Shown here in pieces: positions 44,013 through 53,390 of a stretch of DNA of 64,000 bases. This DNA is from Trueperella abortisuis (lineage in GTDB: Bacteria; Actinomycetota; Actinomycetes; Actinomycetales; Actinomycetaceae). A model generated the notes under the pieces. It ran no database searches. It saw nothing but the letters and a program-made list of their open reading frames with translations, and was not told where the DNA came from. The position numbers and the translations under genes were made by a program. Every line of letters starts with the position of its first letter. Positions within the stretch are counted from its first letter, which is position 1. The DNA lies in contig NZ_JAUSQL010000001.1 of NCBI RefSeq assembly GCF_030811095.1, positions 186,001 through 250,000 on the forward strand. The letters are read 5' to 3'.

Positions 44013-44767
44013 AGATTGCAGTGCAGGACGCCGCGGGCGCGCGGGTTGCGCGGGATGCGGGCGCCGACCGGGTGGAGGCGTGCAGCGCCCTGGAGGTCGG
44101 GGGCCTGACCCCGTCGCTTGCGATGGTGGAGGCGTGCGTGGTGGAGGGCATTCCCGTGTGTGTGCTCGTCCGTCCGCGCGCGGGTGACTTCGTCTACGAC
44201 GACGCCGAGGCGGCGATCGTCGCCAACGACGTGCGGTGGGTGGTCTCCCGCGGGGCCGCCGCCGTGGTGGTGGGCGCGTTGCGCGAGGGGCCGGCGGGCC
44301 TTGAGTTGGACGTGGCGCGGCTGCGCCAGTGGGCCGAGGCGGCCAGGGAGCGCAACCCGGAGGTGGACGTGGTGGTTCACCGGTGCGTGGACGTGCTGTT
44401 TGGCGCCGGGGTCGGGCCGGCGGAGGTGGCGCGCCAGCTGGCAGAGGTGGGCGGCGTGACGCGCGTGCTGAGCTCGGGCGGCAAGTCGCTCGCCGGCGAC
44501 GGCGCTCCCGTGCTCGCGCAGTTGAAGGCCGAGTTGGATCGGCTGGGCGCGGGTGTCACGGTCATGGCTGGCGGGGGAGTGGCCCTGGAGGCGATCCCCG
44601 CCCTGCGCGAGGCCGGGGTCGAGGAGTTTCACATGTCGGCCCGCCGTGAGATCGCCACGGGTCCCACCGGTCCGGGTGGGGGCCAGAGCGTGCGGTCGGT
44701 GACGGACGGGGAGCTGGTGCGGGCGGCTCGCGCCGCGATCCGCGGGGCGCAGGCACACGGCGATTAA
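44006..44767 (+). CDS. cutC: CutC family protein
   Basis: 253 residues from GTG 44006, inside the end of the M81 gene. The TIM-barrel CutC pattern is clear: LEIAVQDAAGARVARDAGAD, RVEACSALEVGGLTPSL, VCVLVRPRAGDFVY, VTRVLSSGGK, and a late EFHMSARRE. The family was first linked to copper homeostasis in E. coli, but that role has been disputed. In glycan operons like this one a metabolic role is possible. Confidence 0.88.
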   Translation: MLEIAVQDAAGARVARDAGADRVEACSALEVGGLTPSLAMVEACVVEGIPVCVLVRPRAGDFVYDDAEAAIVANDVRWVVSRGAAAVVVGALREGPAGLELDVARLRQWAEAARERNPEVDVVVHRCVDVLFGAGVGPAEVARQLAEVGGVTRVLSSGGKSLAGDGAPVLAQLKAELDRLGAGVTVMAGGGVALEAIPALREAGVEEFHMSARREIATGPTGPGGGQSVRSVTDGELVRAARAAIRGAQAHGD

Positions 44768-44775
44768 AACGGACT

Positions 44776-44827
44776 GGACGATTGTGGGGCGATCTTCGTA
44801 TATGGCGAGATCGCCCCACAATCGTCC
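44776..44827. repeat. Long palindromic element, copy 2 (after cutC)
   Basis: 52 bp with perfect 20-bp arms (outer part GGACGATTGTGGGGC) around the centre TCGTATATGGCG. The outer GGACGATT and the TATAT-containing centre link it to the copies at 13551 and 63741, but the middle of the arms differs. It begins 8 bp after the cutC stop and is followed by GAGTTTTC, so it may also act as a terminator. Confidence 0.85.
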
Positions 44828-45225
44828 GAGTTTTCTTAATTCGCGGCCGGCTGAACCGGTCCGGGGCAGCCGGCTCTGACGCGGAACGCACACTATATCA
44901 CCAGAATTTAGTAAGGGTTCCCCATGAATTCAGCACCCTGTTCAATATGTGATATGTCAAACAAGGCGCTGAACTGCGGTTTTAATCGTTTTCGCGGCAA
45001 CGTTGGATCTACGACGATGGTCCCTTGTACAATAGAACGCACGAAGCGCTAATCATACGCACAAGGCTATAGCATGGTTTTTGCGGGGGGGGGCTGTCAA
45101 GGCGAGTCGTTTGATTGCTATAGGTTGCCTGCCGGGCAAATGAATTCTCGTTTCTGTTGATATGCGCCCCGATTGAGTGGCGAACAAGCTCAATGTGAAT
45201 CCAAATTGAGAGGAAGGAGAGATTT
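44828..45225. other. AT-rich leader region of the surface-protein gene
   Basis: No gene was found. The stretch is less GC-rich than its surroundings. It has two promoter-like pairs on the plus strand: TTGGAT/TACAAT (45003 and 45028) and TGTCAA/TATAGG (45095 and 45119, 18-bp spacer). A run of nine G (45085-45093) lies directly upstream of the second -35. AGGAAGGAGAG before the GTG at 45226 is the ribosome-binding site. Confidence 0.5.
45085..45093 (+). promoter_or_regulatory. Nine-G homopolymer next to the surface-protein promoter
   Basis: An uninterrupted G tract abuts the -35 (TGTCAA, 45095-45100) of a candidate promoter that would drive the 2186-residue surface protein. Long G tracts are prone to slipped-strand length change, and in pathogens such tracts near promoters cause on/off or graded expression of adhesins. 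Only one length can be seen here. Confidence 0.45.
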
Positions 45226-48200
45226 GTGATCTCTCGGATAATAAAGAAAGCGATGGCTGTCGTAGGCACAACGGCAATCGTCGCTACCGGGCTTGCAGGA
45301 GGGGGTGCCATAGCGGCGCCCACTTCTGACGGCGCCGGTGGAGCTACGGCCGTACGGTCGATTGGGACGGCGATCGAGTCGACCGGTACGGGCAATGCGC
45401 CCTACACCGTGTCGGGCACGGCGCGTTTCATCGAGTCCTACGCCTCGAACAATACCGGGGTGGACTACAAGGGCCCCATCGAGGGTGTGAAGGTCTACGT
45501 GCAGTGGCGAGAGGGAGCCGGCAACGCCGACTTCCCGTACAGCTACTCCCCGATCTACTACACCACCACGGATGCGCAGGGTAACTTCTCGATCGACATG
45601 AAGCCCTACTTCGATACGATCGGGCGCGTGCGCTACTTCGAGGGGAATACCACCACTGGCGCCGCCGGCACCAAGGATTTCGCGGGTAACGACTCGCGCC
45701 TCGGCTGGCAGGAGAAGGTCCGCATCTGGGCTCAGCTTCCGGACGGAGCTAAGGATCAGTACCGGCTCATCAACCACTACGCCACGACGTGGGCGCCCGA
45801 TCAGCCTATTGTAGATCTCAGCATGATGGCGAGCTGGGATAGTGGGCAGTCCTCCATCCGCGACGTGTACATCAACTACGCCAAGAACACGGACAACATC
45901 CTGGCCAAGCAGGATCGTAATCTGTGGGCTGTTTCCGGCGAGGGCAATAACGTCGGCAATGGTCTTGACGGCCGTGTCGGTGGAACGGTGTTCTGGAACG
46001 CAACCGTTCCCAACGGTGCGCTCGACTTCTCTACGTCGATGATCAACCAGGCGGGCGGGGATTATCCGCTGTCCGGCATCGAGATCCAGGGCTCCTACCT
46101 CAGCGATGAGGCGGTTGCCAAGATCAAAGAACACGCAAAGGCGGCCTTCGCGGGCAAGACCCTGCGCGGAAAGGACTGGACCGCGGACGACGAGAACGCG
46201 CTGCAGGCCTGGATCAGCGAGCAGATTAAGGCCGATCCCACCTGGATCGCGGAGACCGTGACCGCGACGACGGGCGCGGACGGAAGGTACCAGCTTTACT
46301 TCCGCGGCATTTACGGAAACGCTGCCGATTCCTGTGGCATCGTCTCTAAGGATAAGTGTCACCAGCTGGCCGGCTCGTGGAAAGAGGGTTCGTTCCTCAA
46401 CGGCAACCTGGGTTCCAAGCACACCAACTGGGACTGGATGTACGTCGGCCCGGTTGATCTTCCGAACAACGTGGGAGTTATGTCGCCGTGGGCGATCCAG
46501 CGTTGGCAGTATGCAGGTGGTAGCGGAACCTGGGGTGGTGCCAGCTTCGGCCAGGTTGGTTTCACCGGTGGCGGCTTGAACGATAACCTCACTCTGGCGG
46601 ACATCGTCCTGTCCCCGGCTCCGCTCGAGTTCGACGTCGTCAACTACGACACCCAGCTCAACCCGGCCGCGCCTGGCGACACCGCCAAGACGTACACCGG
46701 CGGCGTTCTGACGAACGAGAACCTCACCTACGACATCGTCTGGACCGATCAAAAGGGCAACCAGGTCCACGAGTGTACGGGTCTCAAGCCGGAAACGAAC
46801 CTGAGCCTTGCCTCGTGCGACTATCAGGTCCCCGAAGATCTGACGGCCGACACGGTCTACACCGCCACCCTGTACGGCGTGAACGTTGATACTGGTAAGC
46901 GGGGTGCGGCTCTCGCCTCGGACGCCTTCCTCGCCACCCGCGGCACCGAGCTGCCGTGGGGCTCGAAGTACTCCGACTACGATGCGGCAGCACTTCCGGA
47001 GGCACCGAACGGGACTACCCTCTCCGGGCTCACCGCTGACGGCCTGCCCGCCGGCCTGAGTATCGATCCTGCCACGGGCAAGATCACGGGCAAGCCGACC
47101 GAGACCGGCCGCTTCGTCGTGAAGGTGAAAGGAAACGCCTCCGTTCCGCGCAATGGCGCCGACCATGTCGACGTGCAGCTTGCGCGCACCTACATCATCG
47201 TTGTCACGGACACCCCGCTTGCGCCAGGCGTTCGCGGCACCGAATACAGCCAGGAAGTCACGCCGACCGGTTTTGAGGACGCCGGCTACACGCTGGGCGA
47301 GATCAAGTCGGTGGAGAACCTGCCCGCGGGTCTGACGTACAACGCGGACACCAAGACGATCACCGGCACTCCCACCGCGATCGTCGCCGCTGACGAGGAG
47401 ACCCCGAACGTCACCGTCACCTACACCGTGACTCGCCAGACTCCGGACGGCCCGGAAACCAAGGACGTCACGGACATCGTTCCGTTGCCGGTGGCTAACG
47501 GCGACGCCGACGGCGATAAGGTTCCGGATCCGGTTGATCCGGCTAACCCGCAGCCGGGTGAGGATCAGTGCCCGGATACGCCGAAGGGCGTGACGGTTGA
47601 TGAGAATGGTTGTTCGCTTGCTCAGCTGTTCGAGCCGGCTTACGCCGATTCGACGGCTGTTGCCGGTGGTGATCCTGTGACCGTTTCTCCGACCTTCACG
47701 AAGAAGGGCTCGGAGGATAAGGTCGACGCTCCTGAGGGTACGACCTTTGCTCTTGGCGAGGGTGCTCCCGACTGGGTTCAGATCAATGACAAGACCGGTG
47801 AGATCACGTTCACCCCGGGTGCCGATGTTACGGCTGGCCCGGTTGACGTCCCGGTTGTGGTGACCTACCCGGACAACGGTGGTACCGACGCTGTCAACGC
47901 GAAGGTGACCGTCCTTGCTGACTCGGATGGCGATAAGGTTCCGGATCCGGTTGATCCGGCTAACCCGAAGCCGGGCGAGGATCAGTGCCCGGATACGCCG
48001 AAGGGCGTGACGGTTGATGAGAACGGTTGTTCGCTTGCTCAGCTGTTCGAGCCGGCTTACGCCGATTCGACGGTTGAGGCTGGTAAGACCGCCACTGTGA
48101 CCCCGACCTTCACCAAGAAGGGTTCGGAGGATAAGGTTGACGCTCCTGAGGGTACGACCTTCGCTCTTGGCGAGGGTGCTCCCGACTGGGTTCAGATCAA

Positions 48201-51200
48201 TGACAAGACCGGTGAGATCACGTTTACCCCGGGTGCCGATGTTCCGGCTGGTGCGGTTGACGTCCCGGTTGTGGTGACCTACCCGAACAACGGTGGTACC
48301 GACGCTGTCAACGCGAAGGTGACCGTCACGGTGACCGATACCGATGGGGACAAGGTGCCCGACGGTAAGGATCAGTGCGCGGATACGCCTGCTGGCGCAG
48401 TCGTCGATATCACAGGCTGTGCTGTTGCTCCGTCGGTTCCGAACGTTCCGGCGATCAACGGTGAGGTTAACAAGCCGATTGATCCGGTCGAGGTTCCGGT
48501 TGCTAACCCGGGTCAGGCTACTGATCTGGTTTGCACTGCCACTGGCCTTGCTGCTGGTCTGAACATTGCTTACGACGCGGATAAGGGTGCGTGTGTGATC
48601 ACGGGTACCCCGACCGCTCCGATCAATGGCGACTACACCGTCACCGTCACGGGCAACCGCCCCGATGGTGATAAGGGTAAGGTCTCCGAGTCCGGTACTG
48701 GCAAGATCACCGTCACCGAGCCTGCTGCTCCCGAGCCTGGCGATAAGGACGGGGACAAGGTCACCGACGATAAGGATCAGTGCCCGGATACGCCTGCTGG
48801 CGTGAAGGTTGACGAGAATGGTTGCTCGCTTGCTCAGCTGTTCGAGCCGGCTTACGCCGATTCGACGGCCGTTGCCGGTGGCGATCCCGTGACCGTTTCT
48901 CCGACCTTCACCAAGAAGGACACCGAGGGCGCGGTCACCGCGCCTGAGGGTACGACCTTCGCTCTTGGCGAGGGTGCTCCGGCGTGGGCCAAGATCGATC
49001 CGAACACCGGTGAGATCACGTTCACCCCGGGTGCCGATGTTCCTGCTGGCGACGTTAACGTCCCGGTTGTGGTGACCTACCCGGACAACGGTGGTACCGA
49101 CGCTGTCAACGCGAAGGTGACCGTCCTTGCTGACTCGGATGGCGATAAGGTTCCGGATCCCGTTGATCCGGCCAACCCGAAGCCTGGCGAGGATCAGTGC
49201 CCGGATACGCCTGCTGGCGTGACGGTTGACGAGAATGGTTGTTCGCTTGCTCAGTTGTTCGAGCCGGCTTACGCTGATTCGTCGGTTGAGGCTGGTAAGA
49301 CGGCCACTGTGACCCCGACCTTCACCAAGAAGGACACTGAGGGCACGGTTACCGCGCCTGAGGGTACGACCTTCGCTCTTGCTGAGGGTGCTCCTGACTG
49401 GGCCAAGATCGATGAGAAGACTGGTGAGATCACGTTTACCCCGGGTGCCGACGTTCCTGCTGGTGCGGTTAACGTCCCGGTTGTGGTGACCTACCCGGAC
49501 AACGGTGGTACCGACGCTGTCAACGCGAAGGTGACCGTCACGGTGACCGATACCGACGGGGACAAGGTGCCCGACGGTAAGGATCAGTGCCCCGGTACGC
49601 CGGAGGGTGCGACGGTCGATGAGAACGGCTGTGCTGTTGCTCCGACGGTTCCGAACGTTCCGGTGATCAACGGTGAGGTTAACAAGCCGATTGATCCGGT
49701 CGTCGTTCCGGTTGACAACCCTGGTAAGGCCACTGATCTGGTCTGCACCGCCACCGGCCTTGCCGATGGTCTGACGATTGCGTACGACGCGGAGAAGGGT
49801 GCGTGTGTGATCACGGGTACCCCGACCGCTCCGATCAATGGCGACTACACCGTCACCGTCACGGGCAACCGCCCCGATGGTGATAAGGGTAAGGTCTCCG
49901 AGTCCGGTACTGGCAAGATCACCGTCACCGAGCCTGCTGCTCCCGAGCCTGGCGATAAGGACGGGGACAAGGTCACCGACGATAAGGATCAGTGCCCGGA
50001 TACGCCTGCTGGCGTGAAGGTTGACGAGAAGGGCTGTGCTGTTGCCCCGTCGATCCCGGCTGTTCCGGTGATCAACGGTGAGGTTAACAAGCCGATTGAT
50101 CCGGTCGAGGTTCCGGTTGCTAACCCGGGTCAGGCTACTGATCTGGTTTGCACTGCCACTGGCCTTGCTGCTGGTCTGAACATTGCTTACGACGCGGATA
50201 AGGGTGCGTGTGTGATCACGGGTACCCCGACCGCTCCGATCAATGGCGACTACACCGTCACCGTCACGGGCAACCGCCCCGATGGGGATAAGGGCAAGGT
50301 CACGACCTCTGGCACCGGCAAGATCACCGTGACGGAGCCTGCCGCTCCCGAGCCTGGCGATAAGGACGGGGACAAGGTCACCGACGATAAGGATCAGTGC
50401 CCGGATACGCCTGCTGGCGTGAAGGTCGATGAGAATGGTTGTTCGCTTGCTCAGCTGTTCGAGCCGGCTTACGCTGATTCGTCGGTTGAGGCTGGCAAGA
50501 CGGCCACTGTGACCCCGACCTTCACCAAGAAGGACACTGAGGGCACGGTCACCGCGCCTGAGGGTACGACCTTCGCTCTTGCTGAGGGTGCTCCCGACTG
50601 GGCCAAGATCGATCCGAACACCGGTGAGATCACGTTCACCCCGGGTGCCGACGTTCCTGCTGGTGCGGTTAACGTCCCGGTTGTGGTGACCTACCCGGAC
50701 AACGGTGGTACCGACGCGGTCAACGCGAAGGTGACCGTCACGGTGACCGATACCGACGGGGACAAGGTGCCCGACGGTAAGGATCAGTGCCCCGGTACGC
50801 CCGAGGGTGCGACGGTCGACGAGAACGGCTGTGCCGTTGCTCCGACGGTTCCGAACGTTCCGGCGATCAACGGTGAGGTCAACAAGCCGATTGATCCGGT
50901 CGTCATCCCGGTTGACAACCCTGGTAAGGCCACTGACCTGGTCTGCACCGCCACTGGCCTTGCCGATGGTCTGAATATCGCGTACGACGCGGAGAAGGGT
51001 GCGTGTGTGATCACGGGTACCCCGACCGCTCCGGTCGATGGCGATTACACCGTCACTGTCACGGGTAAGACCCCGGATAGTGGCAAGGAAGTCAACACCT
51101 CGAGCGATGGCAAGATCACCGTCACCGAGCCGGAGGCCCCCAAGTCCCCGGATTGGGGTAATGGTTCGGGCAAGCCCGGCGAGACCGTTGTGATCCCGAA

Positions 51201-51786
51201 TGACGGCGGCCCGGTTCCGGACGGCACCACGGTCGAGACTGACGGTCCGGGCAAGGTGACCATCGATGAGAACGGCAACGTGGTTGTCGACATCGATAAG
51301 GACGCCAAGCCTGGTGACAAGATCGTAGTTATCGTCAAGGACAAGGACGGCAACGAGATCGACAAGATCGAGGTCACTGTCACCGATCCGGACAAGCAGC
51401 CCGAGGCCGATAAGCCGAACTGGGGCGATGGTTCCGTCAAGCCTGGCGAGACCGTTGTGATCCCGAACGACGGCGGCAAGGTCCCCGACGGCGCTAAGGT
51501 CACGGTCGACGGCCCGGGTAAGGCTCAGATCGACAAGGATGGCAACCTCGTCATCACCGCCGATCCGAACGCCAAGCCCGGCGAGAAGATCACGGTGACC
51601 GTGACGGACAAGGACGGCAACGTCCTCGATACGTCCACGATCACGGTCGCGGGTAAGGCTGCGGCGAAGTCCGGTGCCGGCAAGCTCCCGTACACGGGTG
51701 CTACCGTGGGCGGCTTGGCTGCTGCGGCTACCATGCTGACTGCGGCTGGTGCATTCCTGGTGTCGCGGAAGCGTCGGGAGGACTAA
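45226..51786 (+). CDS. LPXTG-anchored repeat-rich surface protein (adhesin-like)
   Basis: 2186 residues from GTG 45226. Signal peptide (IISR..KAMAVVGTTAIVATGLAGGG, cleaved near AIAAP). Residues ~45-470 form a unique N-terminal region that I do not recognise. Two putative Ig-type modules follow (ENLPAGLTYNADTKTITGTPT). From nt ~47503 to 51135 come nine modules, each opened by a thrombospondin-3-like calcium motif (DGDKVPDGKDQCPDTPxG). Five carry a Rib/alpha-like domain (FEPAYADS..TFAL..) and four another beta domain (INGEVNKPIDPV). Two WGxGSxKPGETVVIPNDGG repeats come next. The end is LPYTG at 2154-2158, a hydrophobic helix and KRRED, so a sortase links it to the wall. Long DNA repeats make it prone to recombination. 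Confidence 0.92.
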   Translation: MISRIIKKAMAVVGTTAIVATGLAGGGAIAAPTSDGAGGATAVRSIGTAIESTGTGNAPYTVSGTARFIESYASNNTGVDYKGPIEGVKVYVQWREGAGNADFPYSYSPIYYTTTDAQGNFSIDMKPYFDTIGRVRYFEGNTTTGAAGTKDFAGNDSRLGWQEKVRIWAQLPDGAKDQYRLINHYATTWAPDQPIVDLSMMASWDSGQSSIRDVYINYAKNTDNILAKQDRNLWAVSGEGNNVGNGLDGRVGGTVFWNATVPNGALDFSTSMINQAGGDYPLSGIEIQGSYLSDEAVAKIKEHAKAAFAGKTLRGKDWTADDENALQAWISEQIKADPTWIAETVTATTGADGRYQLYFRGIYGNAADSCGIVSKDKCHQLAGSWKEGSFLNGNLGSKHTNWDWMYVGPVDLPNNVGVMSPWAIQRWQYAGGSGTWGGASFGQVGFTGGGLNDNLTLADIVLSPAPLEFDVVNYDTQLNPAAPGDTAKTYTGGVLTNENLTYDIVWTDQKGNQVHECTGLKPETNLSLASCDYQVPEDLTADTVYTATLYGVNVDTGKRGAALASDAFLATRGTELPWGSKYSDYDAAALPEAPNGTTLSGLTADGLPAGLSIDPATGKITGKPTETGRFVVKVKGNASVPRNGADHVDVQLARTYIIVVTDTPLAPGVRGTEYSQEVTPTGFEDAGYTLGEIKSVENLPAGLTYNADTKTITGTPTAIVAADEETPNVTVTYTVTRQTPDGPETKDVTDIVPLPVANGDADGDKVPDPVDPANPQPGEDQCPDTPKGVTVDENGCSLAQLFEPAYADSTAVAGGDPVTVSPTFTKKGSEDKVDAPEGTTFALGEGAPDWVQINDKTGEITFTPGADVTAGPVDVPVVVTYPDNGGTDAVNAKVTVLADSDGDKVPDPVDPANPKPGEDQCPDTPKGVTVDENGCSLAQLFEPAYADSTVEAGKTATVTPTFTKKGSEDKVDAPEGTTFALGEGAPDWVQINDKTGEITFTPGADVPAGAVDVPVVVTYPNNGGTDAVNAKVTVTVTDTDGDKVPDGKDQCADTPAGAVVDITGCAVAPSVPNVPAINGEVNKPIDPVEVPVANPGQATDLVCTATGLAAGLNIAYDADKGACVITGTPTAPINGDYTVTVTGNRPDGDKGKVSESGTGKITVTEPAAPEPGDKDGDKVTDDKDQCPDTPAGVKVDENGCSLAQLFEPAYADSTAVAGGDPVTVSPTFTKKDTEGAVTAPEGTTFALGEGAPAWAKIDPNTGEITFTPGADVPAGDVNVPVVVTYPDNGGTDAVNAKVTVLADSDGDKVPDPVDPANPKPGEDQCPDTPAGVTVDENGCSLAQLFEPAYADSSVEAGKTATVTPTFTKKDTEGTVTAPEGTTFALAEGAPDWAKIDEKTGEITFTPGADVPAGAVNVPVVVTYPDNGGTDAVNAKVTVTVTDTDGDKVPDGKDQCPGTPEGATVDENGCAVAPTVPNVPVINGEVNKPIDPVVVPVDNPGKATDLVCTATGLADGLTIAYDAEKGACVITGTPTAPINGDYTVTVTGNRPDGDKGKVSESGTGKITVTEPAAPEPGDKDGDKVTDDKDQCPDTPAGVKVDEKGCAVAPSIPAVPVINGEVNKPIDPVEVPVANPGQATDLVCTATGLAAGLNIAYDADKGACVITGTPTAPINGDYTVTVTGNRPDGDKGKVTTSGTGKITVTEPAAPEPGDKDGDKVTDDKDQCPDTPAGVKVDENGCSLAQLFEPAYADSSVEAGKTATVTPTFTKKDTEGTVTAPEGTTFALAEGAPDWAKIDPNTGEITFTPGADVPAGAVNVPVVVTYPDNGGTDAVNAKVTVTVTDTDGDKVPDGKDQCPGTPEGATVDENGCAVAPTVPNVPAINGEVNKPIDPVVIPVDNPGKATDLVCTATGLADGLNIAYDAEKGACVITGTPTAPVDGDYTVTVTGKTPDSGKEVNTSSDGKITVTEPEAPKSPDWGNGSGKPGETVVIPNDGGPVPDGTTVETDGPGKVTIDENGNVVVDIDKDAKPGDKIVVIVKDKDGNEIDKIEVTVTDPDKQPEADKPNWGDGSVKPGETVVIPNDGGKVPDGAKVTVDGPGKAQIDKDGNLVITADPNAKPGEKITVTVTDKDGNVLDTSTITVAGKAAAKSGAGKLPYTGATVGGLAAAATMLTAAGAFLVSRKRRED
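47503..51135 (+). repeat. Nine-module internal repeat region of the surface-protein gene
   Basis: The calcium-motif segment recurs at about 47563, 47980, 48370, 48776, 49193, 49586, 49987, 50393 and 50786. Module order is Rib, Rib, B, Rib, Rib, B, B, Rib, B, where B is the INGEVNKPIDPV domain. Some stretches are near-identical at DNA level, for example around 48600-48830 and 49800-50030. This pattern suggests recent duplication or gene conversion and predicts length variation between strains. Confidence 0.9.
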
Positions 51787-51818
51787 TCACCCTCGGGTGA
51801 GAGTCCACCTCTAGCGCG

Positions 51819-51857
51819 AGGATCCCCCGGTGTTCTGAAAAGAACCCGGGGGATCCT
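51819..51857 (+). terminator. Terminator of the surface-protein gene
   Basis: AGGATCCCCCGGTGTTCT and AGAACCCGGGGGATCCT form a long stem with a single-base bulge and a tiny loop, 33 bp after the stop codon. A second GC palindrome (CCGGCCGG-rich, ~51885-51910) lies between it and the convergent dehydrogenase gene and would serve the other strand. Confidence 0.7.
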
Positions 51858-51914
51858 CGTATATGCTGGCGCGCCCAGCGGGCGGCGCCGGCCGGCTGAA
51901 CCGGCCGGCGCCGG

Positions 51915-53390
51915 CTAGAAGAAGTCCGGCGCCGGGATGCCGACGTAGACGGTCTGGAGGTAGTCCTCGATGCCTTCCTTGCCGCCCTCACGCCCCATTC
52001 CCGAATGCTTCATGCCACCAAAGGGCGCACCCGCGTTGGAGATGGTGGCCGAGTTGACTCCCAGCATGCCGATCTCCAGCCGCTCGGCCAGCCGCATCAC
52101 GCGGTTCATATCCTTGGTGTGGAAGTACCCGCCCAGGCCCACCGAGTCGGCGTTAATGACCCTGATGAGCTCGCGCTCGTCGCTGAAGCGGATGATGGGT
52201 GCGACCGGCCCGAAGATCTCCTCGGCGACGATCTCGGATGCCGGATCCACGTCCACGAGCACGGTGGGTTCAAGGAAGAAGCCCTTCCCAGCCGGCCGCC
52301 CGCCGCCCACCTTGACCTTCGCGCCGGCGTCGACGGCCCGCTCGATCATGGCGCTGACCTCGCTTAGCTGCTTCTCGGAGATGAGCGGACCCACCTCCGT
52401 CCCCTCCTCCAGGCCGTCGCCAACGCGCTGCGCGGCGATCCGGGCGGAGAACTTCTCCACGAACTCCTCATAAACGGCGTCGTGAACGAAGAAATGGTCG
52501 GCGGCGTTGCAGGCCTCACCCATGTTGCGCATCTTGGTGGCGAGCGCGGCATCGACGGCGGCGTCGATGTCGGCGTCGTCGAAGACGATGAAGGGCGCGT
52601 TCCCGCCAAGCTCCATGGAGGTGCGCAGCACGTTATCCGCCGCCTCCTTCAACAGCGCCTTGCCCACCGCGGTGGAGCCGGTGAAGGACAGCTTGCGCAT
52701 GCGCGGATCCTGGATAAGCGGGCCGGTGATCGGCCGGGAGCGCGAGGAGGGCAGCACGGCAAGCACGCCGGCGGGCAGACCCGCCTCGCGCATGATCTGG
52801 GCGAAGAGGAGAGCCGTCAGCGGCGTCTCTTGCGAGGGGCGCAGGATAGCGACGTTACCGGCGGCGAAAGCCGGACCCGCCTTGCGGGTAGCCATGGCAA
52901 GCGGGAAGTTCCACGGGGTGATGAACAGGCAAGGGCCGACCGGCCGACGTACCACGATCGCCTGGAGATGCCCCTCGGGTACGCGGAAGTAGTCCCCGCG
53001 GATGCGGGCGGCTTCCTCGGAGAACCAGCGCAGGAATTCCGCGCCGTAGGTAACTTCGCCGTAGGCCTGGTCCAGAGGCTTGCCCATTTCCAAGGTCATG
53101 ACGGTGGCAAGGTCGTCCCGGTACTTGCCGGTGGCGAGCTCGAAGGCGCGGCGCAGGATCTCGGCGCGCTCGCGCGGGGCGGAAACGGCCCAGGCGTGCT
53201 GGGCCTCGACTGCCAGATCCATGGCGCGGGCGGCGTCGTCGGGCGTGGCGTCGGCGACGGTGGTGAGCACCTCGCCGGTGGCCGGGTTGAGCACCTCGAA
53301 GCGCTGCCCGGAGGAGGAGTCGGTGAACTCGCCGTTGAGGAAGATGCCGGTGGGGATCCGGTCGAGGAGGGCTGAAATGTGAGGATTCAT
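51915..53390 (-). CDS. gabD: Succinate-semialdehyde dehydrogenase
   Basis: 491 residues from ATG 53390, with AAAGG five bases upstream. It is an aldehyde dehydrogenase oxidising succinate semialdehyde to succinate with NAD(P). Seen: FITPWNFPLAM, LSFTGSTAVGKAL, catalytic Glu in MELGGNAPFIVFDDADID, catalytic Cys in MRNMGEACNAADHFFV, and EIFGPVAPII. Many enzymes of this group carry CxC or C alone at the active site; here it is ACN. It is divergent from the aromatic operon, whose last aldolase step yields succinate semialdehyde, so it completes that pathway. Confidence 0.87.
   Translation of the reverse strand: MNPHISALLDRIPTGIFLNGEFTDSSSGQRFEVLNPATGEVLTTVADATPDDAARAMDLAVEAQHAWAVSAPRERAEILRRAFELATGKYRDDLATVMTLEMGKPLDQAYGEVTYGAEFLRWFSEEAARIRGDYFRVPEGHLQAIVVRRPVGPCLFITPWNFPLAMATRKAGPAFAAGNVAILRPSQETPLTALLFAQIMREAGLPAGVLAVLPSSRSRPITGPLIQDPRMRKLSFTGSTAVGKALLKEAADNVLRTSMELGGNAPFIVFDDADIDAAVDAALATKMRNMGEACNAADHFFVHDAVYEEFVEKFSARIAAQRVGDGLEEGTEVGPLISEKQLSEVSAMIERAVDAGAKVKVGGGRPAGKGFFLEPTVLVDVDPASEIVAEEIFGPVAPIIRFSDERELIRVINADSVGLGGYFHTKDMNRVMRLAERLEIGMLGVNSATISNAGAPFGGMKHSGMGREGGKEGIEDYLQTVYVGIPAPDFF

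Noticed and set aside
45190..47166. 658-codon minus-strand frame opposite the surface protein
   Set aside because: It is the complement of a clearly coding plus strand with signal peptide and Ig-type modules; it has no family resemblance and no ribosome-binding site.
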